Assembly: GCA_964030785.1 (NCBI GenBank)
Contig: OZ034979.1
Location: 10,518,883 to 10,582,882 of the forward strand
DNA from: Siderastrea siderea
Lineage: Eukaryota; Cnidaria; Anthozoa; Scleractinia; Rhizangiidae
Length of the DNA stretch: 64,000 nucleotides
Direction: 5' to 3'
The notes beneath the pieces are model-generated. The model saw only the letters and a list, made by a program, of their open reading frames with translations. It ran no database searches and had not been told where the DNA came from. Positions 1-9,766 of the stretch are shown here, piece by piece; position 1 is the first letter of the stretch; each line of letters begins with the position of its first letter. The position numbers were made by a program, and so were the translations under genes.

Positions 1-480
1 TACTGAAGCTGTTGCACACAACTACTGCAGAAGTAGAAATATCTGTTTCCACTTTTGCAACATGGTGTGCAATGACTTCTCCTTGTGTCCACCATCTACA
101 ACATTACATGCTATTTTGTAACACAGATTTGAACTTTCAGCAAATCAATTTTCAACTTAATGTTTTCGCATCGAACAATAGTGCTGCCCATACTGGCCAG
201 GAATTTTTTTATTAGATTGGAGAGTGCAATCTCATTAAAAGATGCATGGTGTCTTGATCAGCTGATTATTGCTGCTGGTTTCTGTTTCATGGCTACAGAT
301 GCCATGTTTGTTTTGGGCTTGCTGTCATATGAGCATAAATTTGTGCAACAAGTTGCACAAACAGTTGCATACAATGCAATGTTGTATGCTTCAGCCACCC
401 AAATTGTAACATTTGCATGTAATGTTGCATCATAGGTCTGGGCCTTGTCTTTACTGAGCATGGCAAAAACTGTAAGGTAA
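1..480. other. Gene-poor start of window
   Basis: No supportable gene. The stretch has short open frames on both strands without recognisable domains, and a run at about 340-430 of loosely repeated TTGCA/TGCAA words similar in flavour to the minisatellite at 51.0-51.6 kb. It may be intron or intergenic DNA. Confidence 0.4.
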
Positions 481-1005
481 GATAAGATGAGAGGAAATAA
501 GATGAGGTTAAATGGGATGGGATGGGATCTGATGGGGTGGGGTGGGATAAGATGGGATGGGGTGGGATGGGATGGGATGGGATGAGATGGGATCTGATGG
601 GGTGGGATGGGATGGGATAAGATGGGATGGGGTGGGATGGGATGAGATGGGATGAGATGGGATCTGATGGGGTGGGATGGGATGAGATGGAATGGGATGG
701 AATGAGATGGGATGGGATCTGATGGGGTGGGGTGGGATGAGATGGAATGGGATGGAATGAGATGGGATGGGATCTGATGGGGTGGGTTGGGATGGGATAA
801 GATGGGGTGGGGTGGGATGGGATGAGATGAGATGGGATCTTATGGGGTGAGATGGTATGGGATGAGATGGGATGGGATGGAATGAGATGGGATGGGATCT
901 GATGGGATGGGATGGAATGAGATGGGATGTGATCTGATAGGGTGGGGTGGTATGGGATGGGATAAGACGAGATGAGATGATATAAGATGAGATGAGATAA
1001 GTTAG
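481..1005. repeat. GATGG/GGGAT satellite tract
   Basis: About 520 bp of nearly pure 5-bp units (GGGAT, with GGGGT, GAGAT and GAATG variants), arranged in larger blocks that restart at GGGATCTGATGGGGT. The long minus-strand open frame here (Pro/Ser/His-rich) is only a translation of the satellite and is not called as a gene. Confidence 0.95.
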
Positions 1006-1321
1006 TGGGTTAATACTATTGGGAATGAAATGGTTTAACACGAAAATATGATGTATGCTCACCACTGTAAGGTTGCCAAACTAAGAAGTGAGTTGTAATG
1101 CTGTAGTGGACTGTCACCAGACGCATGTGGTGACACAGCAATGGACATGACATAAGCCAAGGGGTATGTATCCCTTATTCTCTCCACTAGGCGTGACCCC
1201 AGTCCAGAACCAGTTCCACCAGTAAGACTGTGTACCACAATAGTGCCTTATGGAGAAAAGGTCAAAAAAGCTGTTGTTAGATGTTACCAAGGGTAGATTG
1301 TTGACAACAGGAAGTAACTAC

Positions 1322-1545
1322 ATATATTGTCCATAGCGCAGTGGTGAGAGCACTCGCCTTCCACCGATGTGGCACGGGTACGATTCCCAGTCCCAGTGAC
1401 ATGTGGGCTGAGTTTGTTGTTGGTTCTCCTCCCTGCTCCAAGGGTTTTTCTCCAGGTTCTCCAGTTTTCCTCCCTCCACAAAAAACAACATTTCCAAATT
1501 TCAACTCCACCTGCTTTTAAAGCGCATTTGATTATATTCACACAG
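1322..1545 (+). mobile_element. tRNA-derived SINE
   Basis: The 5' part has tRNA-like RNA polymerase III promoter boxes: box A-like TAGCGCAGTGG at about 1333 and box B-like GGTACGATTCC at about 1376. These are followed by a non-tRNA body rich in GTTGGTTCTCC, GGTTTTTCTCCAGG and CAACATTTCCAAATT. I associate this arrangement with abundant SINEs of stony corals; that link is from memory. The tail runs into an ATT microsatellite. Exact ends are uncertain. Confidence 0.75.
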
Positions 1546-1568
1546 AAAATGCACTATATAACTTCTAA

Positions 1569-1579
1569 ATTATTATTAA

Positions 1580-1618
<39 letters not shown>

Positions 1619-1620
1619 TA
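1569..1620. repeat. (ATT)n microsatellite
   Basis: About 50 bp of ATT repeats directly downstream of the SINE body, plausibly grown from its 3' tail. Confidence 0.95.
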
Positions 1621-2220
1621 CAAGTGAGACCGGAAAACAATATTATAATTATTAGTTAATCATTAGTAATACACCTCTTATCAAATTAGAACCAGTGTTT
1701 CATAAATTTAAATAAGCCTCTGTTGTAGGTAATATAAACTTAAATATCTAAGCAATTTAAATGCTTTATTCAATAAGTGATTTGAAACCGGGATACTATA
1801 GTGCAATTCGTTTTCTACAGTGACGCTCTCATACTCATATTTTTCTCCTTATATGGTAAAATGACGCTATAGTTGAATGATGATGATTTGCATGATTTTT
1901 CTTTCTTGACTGTCCAATAGTGGTAGTTACTCAGAAGGAGTAGCTTACTGGAGTTAGTATGAAATATAATTTAAATTACTGTAAAAGCTCTAATAGTCCT
2001 GCTCTCTAATACGCCTTCTTACCTACTACTTGCTAATTACAAATAAATTATTTGCTTACAATTATGTCATGACATATTGGGGCTTGAAAATTATTTTATG
2101 TTTCGACTGATGCCGGGTATTATTTTACTGCCAGAGGAAGATGCGAAGAAATGCAGCATTATGCATGTAATTACTTACATGTAATTCAGGTGAATCAATT
2201 TATTCATCTACTTTAAGTAC
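1621..2220. other. No gene seen
   Basis: AT-rich non-coding DNA. I see no exon, repeat unit or RNA gene. Confidence 0.4.
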
Positions 2221-2356
2221 CAATCAGTCAATCAATCAACCACTCAACCAACTGGCTGATAAATCAGTCAATCAGACAATTAAAAAATCAATCAATCAAT
2301 CAATCAATCGATCAATCAATCAATCAGTCAATCAATAAATCAATAAATAAATCAAT
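2221..2356. repeat. (TCAA)n microsatellite
   Basis: Imperfect tetranucleotide tract with TCAG and TAAA interruptions. Confidence 0.92.
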
Positions 2357-3277
2357 CTGTGACTTCAGTGTTGCCAATGCGAATAACAAATGGTCCAGTA
2401 ATGACTAGTGACTTTATTTGATGCACAGATTATGACTCACTCTCTTACTACCCCAGACCATGATGGCAGTAGATCTCGAGACTTTAGTTCTTTTTGGTTT
2501 GATAATTTGTCATCAATAAGCATTGTTACTGATTGCCATAATCTGGTACCAAAGAAAAACAAAAGGAATAGCCTCTTCCTAAATCATTTCAGAATAGTCT
2601 GAAACCTAACAGGCAATGAACTGACAAAAAGGGATCAGACTGTGGTGAACCAGCCAATCGATATAGTTTTCCCCATAAAGAGAATTCAATCAAATTGGTC
2701 TGACTCTTCATTCCTGGGATAGTAGTGGGGGGGGGGGATACTCCCCCAAAAAAAGATATGGGGCAGGGTGTGCTCGTCAGATATTTTGAAGTAGAGCCCT
2801 AAAAGGTGTACTCCAGGATTCACTCCATTTTCATACATCATCCACTTAGCAGTACTGAGGGGTCAGTCAAACTAATCAATGACATCAAAATGTTAAGCAG
2901 AAAAAGACAAAAAAATATATAACCTTATTTCAAAACTGCTCTTCAAATTTTTTATTTGAATTGATAAAGTGTGTCTGGGAATATAGCTAAAAGTACAAAT
3001 TTCTTAACCAAACCCTTAATAAGAAACTGCCATATTTTCCTGACATCAGGTTGATGGAATAAAAACCTGTAAGAAAAACAAAGCAGATTTTAATTATCGC
3101 AATTACCAATAGTAGGACAGTCACAGTGTGCATGCGCCAGAGAAAAACGAGAGACTGCTCGTAGTCTATGGGAATGGTACCAACTTGGGCCGGTACGACT
3201 TCAGATCGACTCCAAATGCTTACCTCTGTTTACACGAAACGTACGAAACATGAAGCTAGTATAAAATAATTATCATC
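2357..3277. other. No gene seen
   Basis: No supportable coding sequence. A short G run lies at about 2728. Scattered words such as TTTACACGAAAC at about 3230 resemble ends of the foldback elements nearby but do not form a clear element. Confidence 0.4.
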
Positions 3278-3280
3278 TTA

Positions 3281-3560
3281 GGCTGTGTTTACATGAGTGA
3301 TTTCATCCCAAGATGACTTTCATATCGGTGTCTGCTCATTTTCCTGTAAGCTTTTACATGGTTTGGAGCTGAAATGGTGTTTACCCTGGGACGATTTCAT
3401 CCTGGTGCTGAAGACCGGGATGAAATCGTCCCAGGGTGAACACATGTCAGCTCCAAATCATGTAAACATTTACAGGTAAATGACCAGACACCGCAATGAA
3501 AGTCACCCCGGGATGAGATAAAAGTCATCCCGGGATAAAGTCACTCATGTAAACAGGGCC
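3281..3560. mobile_element. Foldback MITE with TTA target duplication
   Basis: Almost the whole 280 bp folds on itself. The left end (TGTTTACATGAGTGA at about 3286) is the reverse complement of the right end at about 3541-3555, and the arms continue through TTTCATCCC/GGGATGA words to a centre near 3410. It is flanked by TTA at 3278-3280 and 3561-3563. A 3-bp TTA duplication is typical of PIF/Harbinger-type MITEs. It has no coding capacity. Confidence 0.88.
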
Positions 3561-3563
3561 TTA

Positions 3564-5315
3564 GGCTGGTTTAACTCATCACTGCTGCTGAACGAATATG
3601 AATGACTCAGAACGGTTTGAAATCAGACTCAGTGGGGTGCCACTTAAGCATGAACAGGGTTCGCATTGGTCTGAGATATTTGTTTTGGGTATGCACGTTT
3701 AATAAGTGGCGTTGGAGCATTCCAAGCTGTTGGATAATAGATAAACTGGATTTTTAAGGATGGGATGGTTGCGGACAATATTAACACAAACAGAGTTTAG
3801 ATTGGTCTCAGGTAAACACTTCATGCCAGTCCGACTTTCAGACCGGTCTCATGTAAACAAAATCGTACCAGTCTGAGTTTGCACCAGTCTCATGAAATCA
3901 GGGCATTACTGCCCCTGGGTCTCTGAGGATGTCGTTAAACATTCTTGAGAGCTGCTCGACTTTAGGCTAAGGGGGTGTTTAAATAATACCAGCATGATTT
4001 TCATTCTGATACAAGTTCCTCCCGATTTCCTCTTGTTTCTCTGTATTTGTTTAATGATTACAGCACAAAATCTCATAACTGTACAAGTCATACCTGTGTG
4101 AGCTTGCCCCAGTAGTGGTACTGGGTCACAATAATCACTGTGGTATGGAAACCCATACATGGTATAACTGTATGATTCCTTCTGCATTAAGTTTTAACCC
4201 TTTAACCATCGAGAATAAATCTTACATCACTGTGAAAAATGGATTTTGTAACTTTAGTGGGTATTAAGGTTTTCATCACCTACCCCAATGGAAGTCTTGA
4301 TGGAACACTCATGTAAATGTTGTGATTTAATTTTATCCTTGGTTCAACTTTTATTTTCCTTTGTGAGTATTAGGATTGCCAAATTTTCTTTTTCCGAAAA
4401 GGCTGTTTTAGCCACCCAGTCTTCTATGTGTTTACACGACAATGTAAAACAGATCATGCTCAAATTCCACACAACAGAAATTTGTGCTTGTTCTCACACA
4501 CTTAAAGGCAGATGGTTTAAATATCTGGTATATTTGAATGATTTTAAAACTGTTTAACTGTGCTTAATTAGGTTTGACTGGGTTCAGAAATTGGAAGCAA
4601 ACACTGCTTTAATTGTGTTCAACTACCGAACCCAAATTAAACCGATCATTGCATTTGACCCAGTTCATTTTACTGAACAGTGAGATAGTACATAAGCTGG
4701 GATAATTATATGATTGATATCTTCCATGTGCATACCTTCACTGTAAGAAAAGCTACATCACTGATCACTGCTGACATATACATGCCTAGTATAGATAAAA
4801 AAGGATCAGTGGAAACAACAACTTCAGGGCTAAAAATTGACAGTCTCCTGGTTGCCAGTAGCAATTTGAAACTGACCAGGGCCACTAAAAGTTGAGGTTT
4901 GTTTTTATTGACATGTGACTCCAGTCTTACTTAGAGTTCTACAGCATGTGGTACTTTTTCCACATGATTATTGGCGAAATCCCTGGATAAAAGACTTACG
5001 TCTCACCCGGGTTGGGAGGGGTCTATTCAAGTAAATATCATTTTAATTTTTTTTATTTAGATTAGAGGATTTTGAAAGCCACTTTATCTAAATGGCCTGG
5101 TCCACTATACTAAGCGAGCAAGTGAAAAGATCCTGGGGACGAGGTTGGAATTCAAGGATACTGGCCCGAGTTGCAATTCAATGATTCAAGCACTGAAGTT
5201 AATTTTTTACCCTGCAAATTATGGAATAACTTAATCAGTAAAAGTAGAGAATGAGATGTACATAAAAATTACATCCACCTGCTTTGAACTCGATTATCTT
5301 AAGCATATTTTCCCA
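3564..5315. other. Non-coding with degenerate repeats
   Basis: No gene recognised. At about 3790-3900 there are several GGTCTCATGTAAACAA-like words in both orientations, probably relics of another foldback family. The short open frames at 3906-4187 and 4288-4557 lack domains and look accidental. Confidence 0.4.
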
Positions 5316-5323
5316 AAAGTCAG

Positions 5324-5930
5324 CAGACCTGCCAACTCTCACGGTTTCACCGTGAGACTCACGGTTTGGGCTATCAACTCACGGTCTCACGATTTGGCCT
5401 CCAAATCTCACGGTGAATCAGAAAATCTTGAAATTGCCAAACAATTTAGGTAGTATGAAGCAATATTGAAAAATCCGTGTTTACAATGGCCAATTTTTCG
5501 GGAATTTTATCACATCTAATGTTTGAGGGAAACCTGGGTACAATTCCAACCTCATTACGGTGAAACATAGGTGTACTTGTAGTCCGGCAGATTGGTGCAA
5601 AAATATGACGGAATTGTGGGATTTATGGTAAAAGCACCAAATTTGGCACATAGATAGAGACATACCTACTAAACAATATTAGCTATGGACCCACCTGGGA
5701 ACCATCCCATAATTGCAGTTTCAACGGGCCTAAGGGGGCTTACTGAAATTCTTGCATGGAAACGAGGCAGGGATTCTGTTTCTCGTCTAGCAACCACAGT
5801 CCTGCATCAAAAGAGCGACAGTCCTCCAAAAGTGGAGAATTGCTTAATATATTTGCTTTTCTTTGATCGTGGAGTCGTTTCAGTTGATCACGTGACAGGT
5901 CACGTGATTGTACGTACAGTATCGTGACAT
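5324..5930. repeat. Left inverted arm of composite transposon
   Basis: This region is the reverse complement of 29500-30388, with moderate divergence. Shared landmarks read outward to inward: CAGACCTGCCAAC, CAGATTGGTGCAA, GGTAAAAGCACCAAATTTG, GGACCCACCTGGGA, ATCCCATAATTG, CATGGAAACGAGGC and GATCACGTGAC. The possible duplication AAAGT flanks the pair (5316-5320 and 30389-30393). The arms enclose the Academ-like gene and the nested Polinton. Confidence 0.75.
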
Positions 5931-6104
5931 AACTAATAAGAATTTGAGACGGCGATACTACGCTGATATTGATGGATGGTTTGGGGTGAAAATATATTTC
6001 AGAATAGACAAGGAAACTGACCAATACGATGATAATATTTTCATTCAGCGTCGTCAATATAGGGGTGTAACCCTGCCCTAAAAATTGCGATTGAAACAAT
6101 TTAC

Positions 6105-6110
6105 ATAACG
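6105..6110. repeat. Polinton target-site duplication, left
   Basis: ATAACG, repeated exactly at 23516-23521 on the far side of the element. A 6-bp duplication is diagnostic of Polinton integrase. Confidence 0.95.
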
Positions 6111-6187
6111 AGTAGTTATAGAGTTGGCGGTTCGAGACCAGTTTTGAAGCAAACCTGATCTTGAACAACGCCAACTCTATAACTACT
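6111..6187. repeat. Terminal hairpin in left TIR
   Basis: The outermost 77 nt fold on themselves. The first 19 nt (6111-6129) are the exact reverse complement of 6169-6187. The inner stem from 6130 pairs with about 6151-6168 with about three mismatches, leaving a loop of only a few bases. The same hairpin closes the right end. Confidence 0.9.
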
Positions 6188-6598
6188 ATAATGGCTACCA
6201 TTATATGAGATTCATTTTCCACTATATATCTTTCATCACCAACTTTTGGTGAGGATACGTGCGGCCAGAGCCTTAACTCGTAGAGATAAGAGCGATGGTC
6301 GCTTTTTTATGTGATGGTTTACTATATACAAGATCCATTTTTGGGAAATCTATATGTTTTTATTTTATGGATAACTATATGTATTTTGTTTCATGGGCAC
6401 AATTATTTGGATACTATATGTTTTTATTTCATGCGGAAACCAACGCATTTTCAAATCGCGTGACTTCATACAACAGGAAGTCATACCGAGAAACAAGTCT
6501 GGACATGTCTGGTGAAAACAGGAAGTTTATGATGAAATGGGACTTTCCCGATGAGTCATCAGATTGTCATGTAATATCAGATGAACTTGTATTTGAAG

Positions 6599-6674
6599 TA
6601 AAGTTTGTCAGTAAAGTTTGTCAGTAAAGTTTGTCAGTAAAGTTTGTCAGTAAAGTTTGTCAGTAAAGTTTGTA
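6599..6674. repeat. 13-bp tandem repeat in left TIR
   Basis: Six copies of AGTAAAGTTTGTC in register (AAGTTTGT at 6601, 6614, 6627, 6640, 6653 and 6666). The right TIR carries the same six copies inverted. It sits just before the first gene, where it could act in replication or promoter function; that role is inference. Confidence 0.95.
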
Positions 6675-6746
6675 GTGAACAGAAAAGCAGACTGTGTTTG
6701 CGGAACTTGTATTTACATAAAAAAATATCTCATATAATAGTATAGA

Positions 6747-7307
6747 ATGAATTGTAACAAGGAATTACATGATGAACTGAAAGAATCAGGAGATATTGTT
6801 TGTCCTTTTTGTGACCAGCAAATAGATTCTGCCAGAAAACCAAAAGATGATAAATGCTGTGATAATCAGTATATTATTAACGACGATGGGATGTTAGCAT
6901 GTTTAAGTTGTGGTGTAGTACAAGGATATAATTATGTGAAAGAATATGTTAATTTTTATGAAAATATACATAGATTTATAAGAAAATCTGTTTACCATCG
7001 AGAGTACCACATTAACAACATATTACTCGATATTGAAGAAAAATATAACATCAAAATATCAAACTGTCAGAAACAAAAAATTGATGCTATATATGTCGAG
7101 ATAGGTAAGGTTCTTAATGAAGTTAATGGAACTCGGAAAAGGATGATTAGCGTTAATTTTATTATGAGAAAGATATTCAAGATGATGGGAATACCTTACA
7201 AAAATATTCCAATTAGTAAATCGAAAAAAACTTTAGCTTTCTGCGATAAATATTGGAAGCACATCATGTTGTTGATAGGGGATGAAATAAAATCTATTAT
7301 TGGATGA
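6747..7307 (+). CDS. Zinc-ribbon transcription factor (TFIIB/VLTF3-like)
   Basis: A 186-aa protein and the first gene inside the left TIR. The N-terminal part has CPFC (about 19-22) and then a zinc-ribbon-like layout of Cys37/38 with CLSCG at 52-56 followed by VVQ, much like the TFIIB ribbon. The middle (about 75-95) has a Tyr-His-Arg-Glu-Tyr-His-Ile-Asn-Asn element like those in VLTF3-type late transcription factors of large DNA viruses and Polintons. The C-terminus is a basic helical region. It probably directs transcription of the element's own genes, which would suit the TCTAA motifs upstream of the structural genes. Its last 11 bases overlap the convergent minus-strand gene. No TCTAA precedes it, suggesting an early gene. 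The family call is by motif only. Confidence 0.65.
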   Translation: MNCNKELHDELKESGDIVCPFCDQQIDSARKPKDDKCCDNQYIINDDGMLACLSCGVVQGYNYVKEYVNFYENIHRFIRKSVYHREYHINNILLDIEEKYNIKISNCQKQKIDAIYVEIGKVLNEVNGTRKRMISVNFIMRKIFKMMGIPYKNIPISKSKKTLAFCDKYWKHIMLLIGDEIKSIIG

Positions 7308-7785
7308 ATACCTTATTATATTTCTTTTCAAATTTGTCAGTGATAGGACACATATCAATGATTATATCATCGAGAACTTTAACATAATCAATAAATTCTT
7401 TGTCATTATACTCCAGTCCTCTCATAAAGCACCGTAAATGAGTTAAAACCTTTTCATACGTAGTGTACGCGAATTTAGACATTTCTATCTTCTTTTTGAA
7501 ATTTTTAGTCTCTGAATATGTTTTAAGTAAGAGCCCAGTACCGGATATCACTCCAAGAGGAATAGGGTTTAGTGTTACACCACCAACTATTGTTCCTGTA
7601 GCTACCAATAAAGCGGATCCAATATTACATGCAAGTTCTGTTTTTTTGAAATATTTGTAAGTCATTTTAGCAAGCCAGTATTTCTTATGATAGAATTTGT
7701 ATAATGCTTTCAACTCAGATATTTGATTTTCCGTTAATTTTTCTGAAACATGGTTCCAATTGAATATGCTTTCACGTCTATCCAT
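7297..7785 (-). CDS. Two-TM protein, SLATT-like layout
   Basis: A 162-aa basic protein. It has an N-terminal helix, then two adjacent hydrophobic segments (about 50-70, rich in Ala/Gly/Val, and about 72-90, with LNPIPLGVISG), then a long charged helix with a Tyr-rich patch (TTYEKVLTHLR, about 108-118). There is no signal peptide. This helix-TM-TM-helix order is that of SLATT-type membrane effectors, known in bacterial nucleotide-signalled defence and found in some viruses, but similarity is only topological. It could equally be a viral membrane-fusion, holin-like or envelope-type protein. It starts at the ATG after TATAATATAT and overlaps the transcription-factor gene tail-to-tail. Confidence 0.6.
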   Translation of the reverse strand: MDRRESIFNWNHVSEKLTENQISELKALYKFYHKKYWLAKMTYKYFKKTELACNIGSALLVATGTIVGGVTLNPIPLGVISGTGLLLKTYSETKNFKKKIEMSKFAYTTYEKVLTHLRCFMRGLEYNDKEFIDYVKVLDDIIIDMCPITDKFEKKYNKVFIQ

Positions 7786-7798
7786 ATATATTATATGG

Positions 7799-7912
7799 TT
7801 ACATTTTTTCTTTTTTGAACGATTTCTTAATACTGATGTATAATTTTCTAATGTTTCGAACTATTTTTTCTATATTCTCAATAATTTCGTTGATTAAAGT
7901 TGATGTTTTCAT
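7799..7912 (-). CDS. 37-aa basic helical protein with late-type promoter
   Basis: A short gene, easily missed. ATG at 7912 and stop at 7799-7801. The product has no Cys and is very Lys/Ile-rich, predicted as one amphipathic helix with a basic C-terminus (KKSFKKEKM). The case for it being real is its upstream region: TCTAA on the minus strand at 7923-7927, 15 nt before the ATG, with TATAAT between, exactly as for the capsid genes. It may be a small virion or membrane-active peptide. It does not resemble anything I know. Confidence 0.5.
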   Translation of the reverse strand: MKTSTLINEIIENIEKIVRNIRKLYISIKKSFKKEKM

Positions 7913-7922
7913 ATTATATTGT

Positions 7923-7927
7923 TTAGA
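7923..7927 (-). promoter_or_regulatory. TCTAA late-type promoter motif
   Basis: TCTAA on the minus strand, 15 nt before the ATG at 7912, followed by TATAAT. Same layout as the capsid genes. Confidence 0.6.
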
Positions 7928-8002
7928 TTATTCATTATGTTTTTCATCGGAAACCTCAACGCTTATTTCTTTTGGGATAATATATCCTAAAAAGCATTCC
8001 AT
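7928..8002 (-). CDS. Possible 24-aa ORF or gene remnant
   Basis: The frame is open from just downstream of the fibre gene stop to a TAA at 7928-7930, and reads like real protein (Cys-Gly-Tyr-Pro-Ser-Asp-Trp before the Met, GYIIPKEISVEV after it). The only in-frame ATG is at 8002, so most of the protein-like part lies upstream of any start. An ATG at about 8022-8024, in another frame, is followed by a stop after five codons. A small late gene with a one-base error near its start is the simplest reading; this is weak. Confidence 0.25.
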   Translation of the reverse strand: MECFLGYIIPKEISVEVSDEKHNE

Positions 8003-8055
8003 ACTCCAATCAGATGGATATCCGCATTGTGATATATGATGAATGAAAAAAATGT

Positions 8056-9750
8056 TTATGGCACTCTATATTCAATCGACATTAAGAGTTCTTGATTTTT
8101 CACAACTGAACCCAGTTCCACAGCCAAATTACCAAACGCCAGTACTAAATTGATATTTATTGTCTGTGATCGAGTTGATTGGGTTGAAGTGTAAGTGATT
8201 GATTGAGTTAAATGGTCACTGTGTTTTATTTTTAAAGAAATAGGCTTATATTTACTTTTAATCTTGAAATAGAGCACTGTTATAGTTAATATGTGGCTAT
8301 GATTTGGAATGATTATTTTGTCACAACCATTTAATAAAAATGTGTTCCCATTTTTTGTATTCAAAATCCCATTTATGTAATGAACGGAACCACGCAAATT
8401 GTGTCCGTTTAAAGATAAATCTGTTTCCATCACCATTTTTCCATTCTCAATAACAAAAGCGGTGTCATAGACACTTGGGTCAACGTTTGAAATTGTTTCT
8501 TTTACACCATAAACAATAAGATGTCCAATTGTTAAAAGTGATGGAAAAGTAACTGTACCGTGTAGATCGAGATAAATAAATTGTGGAGGTGAGCTACCCC
8601 ATCGGTGAAAATTGATAACTGTTTTGGTATAGTTTTCGAATGTTTTTGTTGCATAATTAGAAATTGAAATCGTAGTGCCTTGCACTGCCACACTCAACTC
8701 ACTCATTTCCGGCGGAAACCATTCAACTACTAAACTATAGTAGCCGATTTGAAGTTTAAATAAATTAAAACCGATGCGTGATTGGTACTGGTTTGGTGAG
8801 CTTTTTTGAAACAGGAGTTTAAGTTGGTAAGCTTTTTTATTAATTTGATGTGGAGAATTGGAAAAATCAACAATACCCAAAACCTGAATATTTAATTCAC
8901 TTGAAGATTCGTCGTCGTTTTCCATTAAATATCTGAAGGCGTCTTTTTTTTGTCCTGAATTAATAATCTGAGATTCATGAATTTTTTGAGTGACAAGATT
9001 TCTCAAAGTTGTTATTTCATTTTCCATTAACTCAACATTAACTGCGGATTTTGAGTCTCTATAATCGGTTTGTAAGTTAATAATTTTATTGTTATTTAAA
9101 TTCAAGTCTCCCGACATACTTGTTGTGCCATCAAGTTTGAGATAATTTTTTTGCGAGTTAGTGATTCTCTGAGTGATATATTCTACAGTAGCAACGTCTT
9201 TTTGGTTTACTGGAAATTTGACATTGGTGATTGCATTATCTTTCATATCGATAGTAGTGTCCTTATCTAATTTTTTCGCAAGCTGATTATCGACATACTT
9301 TTTATTTGTTGCTTGATCTGCCTGTAATGGATCTTTAACGTTAAAGATTGTATTATTGTTCATGTCTAAAGTTTGTTCCATAGATCCACCTTCTTTTTTA
9401 CTCAAAAAAATGGCTCTAGCTGTGTTATATGATATTGCCTTATTAGTATTTCCATGAATTGGGTACGGCTGTGGTTGTAAAATTAGGTCTCCGTTCATAG
9501 TTGCTCCTGTCTTTTTCACAAACTGAGTTGTATCCACACTTGGAATCTTAGCTATTTCACTATCTAACTGGCTTTTTGTAACCACATCATTATTATTGGT
9601 TCCTTGTTTTACATTCACTAATTTTTTATTCTGCATATCATAATCATTATTAGCATCTAATTTAAATCCAATACCAGGTAAACCTCTTGAACCTATCTTA
9701 CCTAGTCCTTGAGAATCATCATGATTAAGGATACCGTTAGTATAACTCAT
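8056..9750 (-). CDS. Fibre/adhesin-like virion protein
   Basis: A 564-aa protein. It opens with a collagen-like GSRGLPGIGF (about 20-29). Four or five repeats of about 30-35 residues follow (about 36-245), each with a Leu-Asp-Met-Asn-Asn-Asn-x-Ile-x-Asn-Val/Leu core and a Lys-x-Tyr-Val-Asp-like end. This pattern is typical of trimeric phage tail fibres and adhesins. A short coiled-coil-like stretch (about 240-260) then leads to a C-terminal domain of about 300 residues rich in beta strands, probably the receptor-binding head. By analogy with adenovirus it would form vertex spikes. TCTAA on the minus strand at 9762-9766, 16 nt before the ATG, overlaps the stop codon of the ATPase gene upstream, which shows how tightly the two are packed. 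Confidence 0.75.
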   Translation of the reverse strand: MSYTNGILNHDDSQGLGKIGSRGLPGIGFKLDANNDYDMQNKKLVNVKQGTNNNDVVTKSQLDSEIAKIPSVDTTQFVKKTGATMNGDLILQPQPYPIHGNTNKAISYNTARAIFLSKKEGGSMEQTLDMNNNTIFNVKDPLQADQATNKKYVDNQLAKKLDKDTTIDMKDNAITNVKFPVNQKDVATVEYITQRITNSQKNYLKLDGTTSMSGDLNLNNNKIINLQTDYRDSKSAVNVELMENEITTLRNLVTQKIHESQIINSGQKKDAFRYLMENDDESSSELNIQVLGIVDFSNSPHQINKKAYQLKLLFQKSSPNQYQSRIGFNLFKLQIGYYSLVVEWFPPEMSELSVAVQGTTISISNYATKTFENYTKTVINFHRWGSSPPQFIYLDLHGTVTFPSLLTIGHLIVYGVKETISNVDPSVYDTAFVIENGKMVMETDLSLNGHNLRGSVHYINGILNTKNGNTFLLNGCDKIIIPNHSHILTITVLYFKIKSKYKPISLKIKHSDHLTQSITYTSTQSTRSQTININLVLAFGNLAVELGSVVKNQELLMSIEYRVP

Positions 9751-9761
9751 ATATTAATGGT

Positions 9762-9766
9762 TTAGA
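9762..9766 (-). promoter_or_regulatory. TCTAA late-type promoter motif (fibre)
   Basis: Minus-strand TCTAA 16 nt upstream of the fibre ATG at 9750. It includes the TAA stop of the packaging ATPase gene. Confidence 0.65.

Larger units (their letters stand above)
6111..6712. repeat. Left terminal inverted repeat
   Basis: 602 bp matching the reverse complement of 22845-23515. The two copies are very similar at their outer and inner parts but differ in the middle: the right copy carries about 70 bp more around the ACTATATGTTTTTATTTCATG words and a different stretch around 23050-23150. The match ends at GCGGAACTTGTAT. Confidence 0.95.

Noticed and set aside
508..1065. 185-codon minus-strand frame rich in Pro, Ser and His
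   Set aside because: It is only the translation of the GGGAT/GATGG satellite; the unit length keeps frames open.
1322..1400. tRNA gene
   Set aside because: A and B boxes are present but the rest does not close into a cloverleaf, and a SINE body follows; called as a SINE instead.
3906..4187. 93-codon minus-strand frame
   Set aside because: No domain, and composition unlike protein.
6295..6627. 110-codon frame in the left TIR
   Set aside because: It runs through the TIR and its tandem repeats; the counterpart in the right TIR is interrupted, so it is not conserved as a protein.
7815..8039. 74-codon plus-strand hydrophobic frame in the Polinton
   Set aside because: Antisense to the small minus-strand gene with a TCTAA promoter; its hydrophobicity comes from reading Lys/Glu codons backwards.
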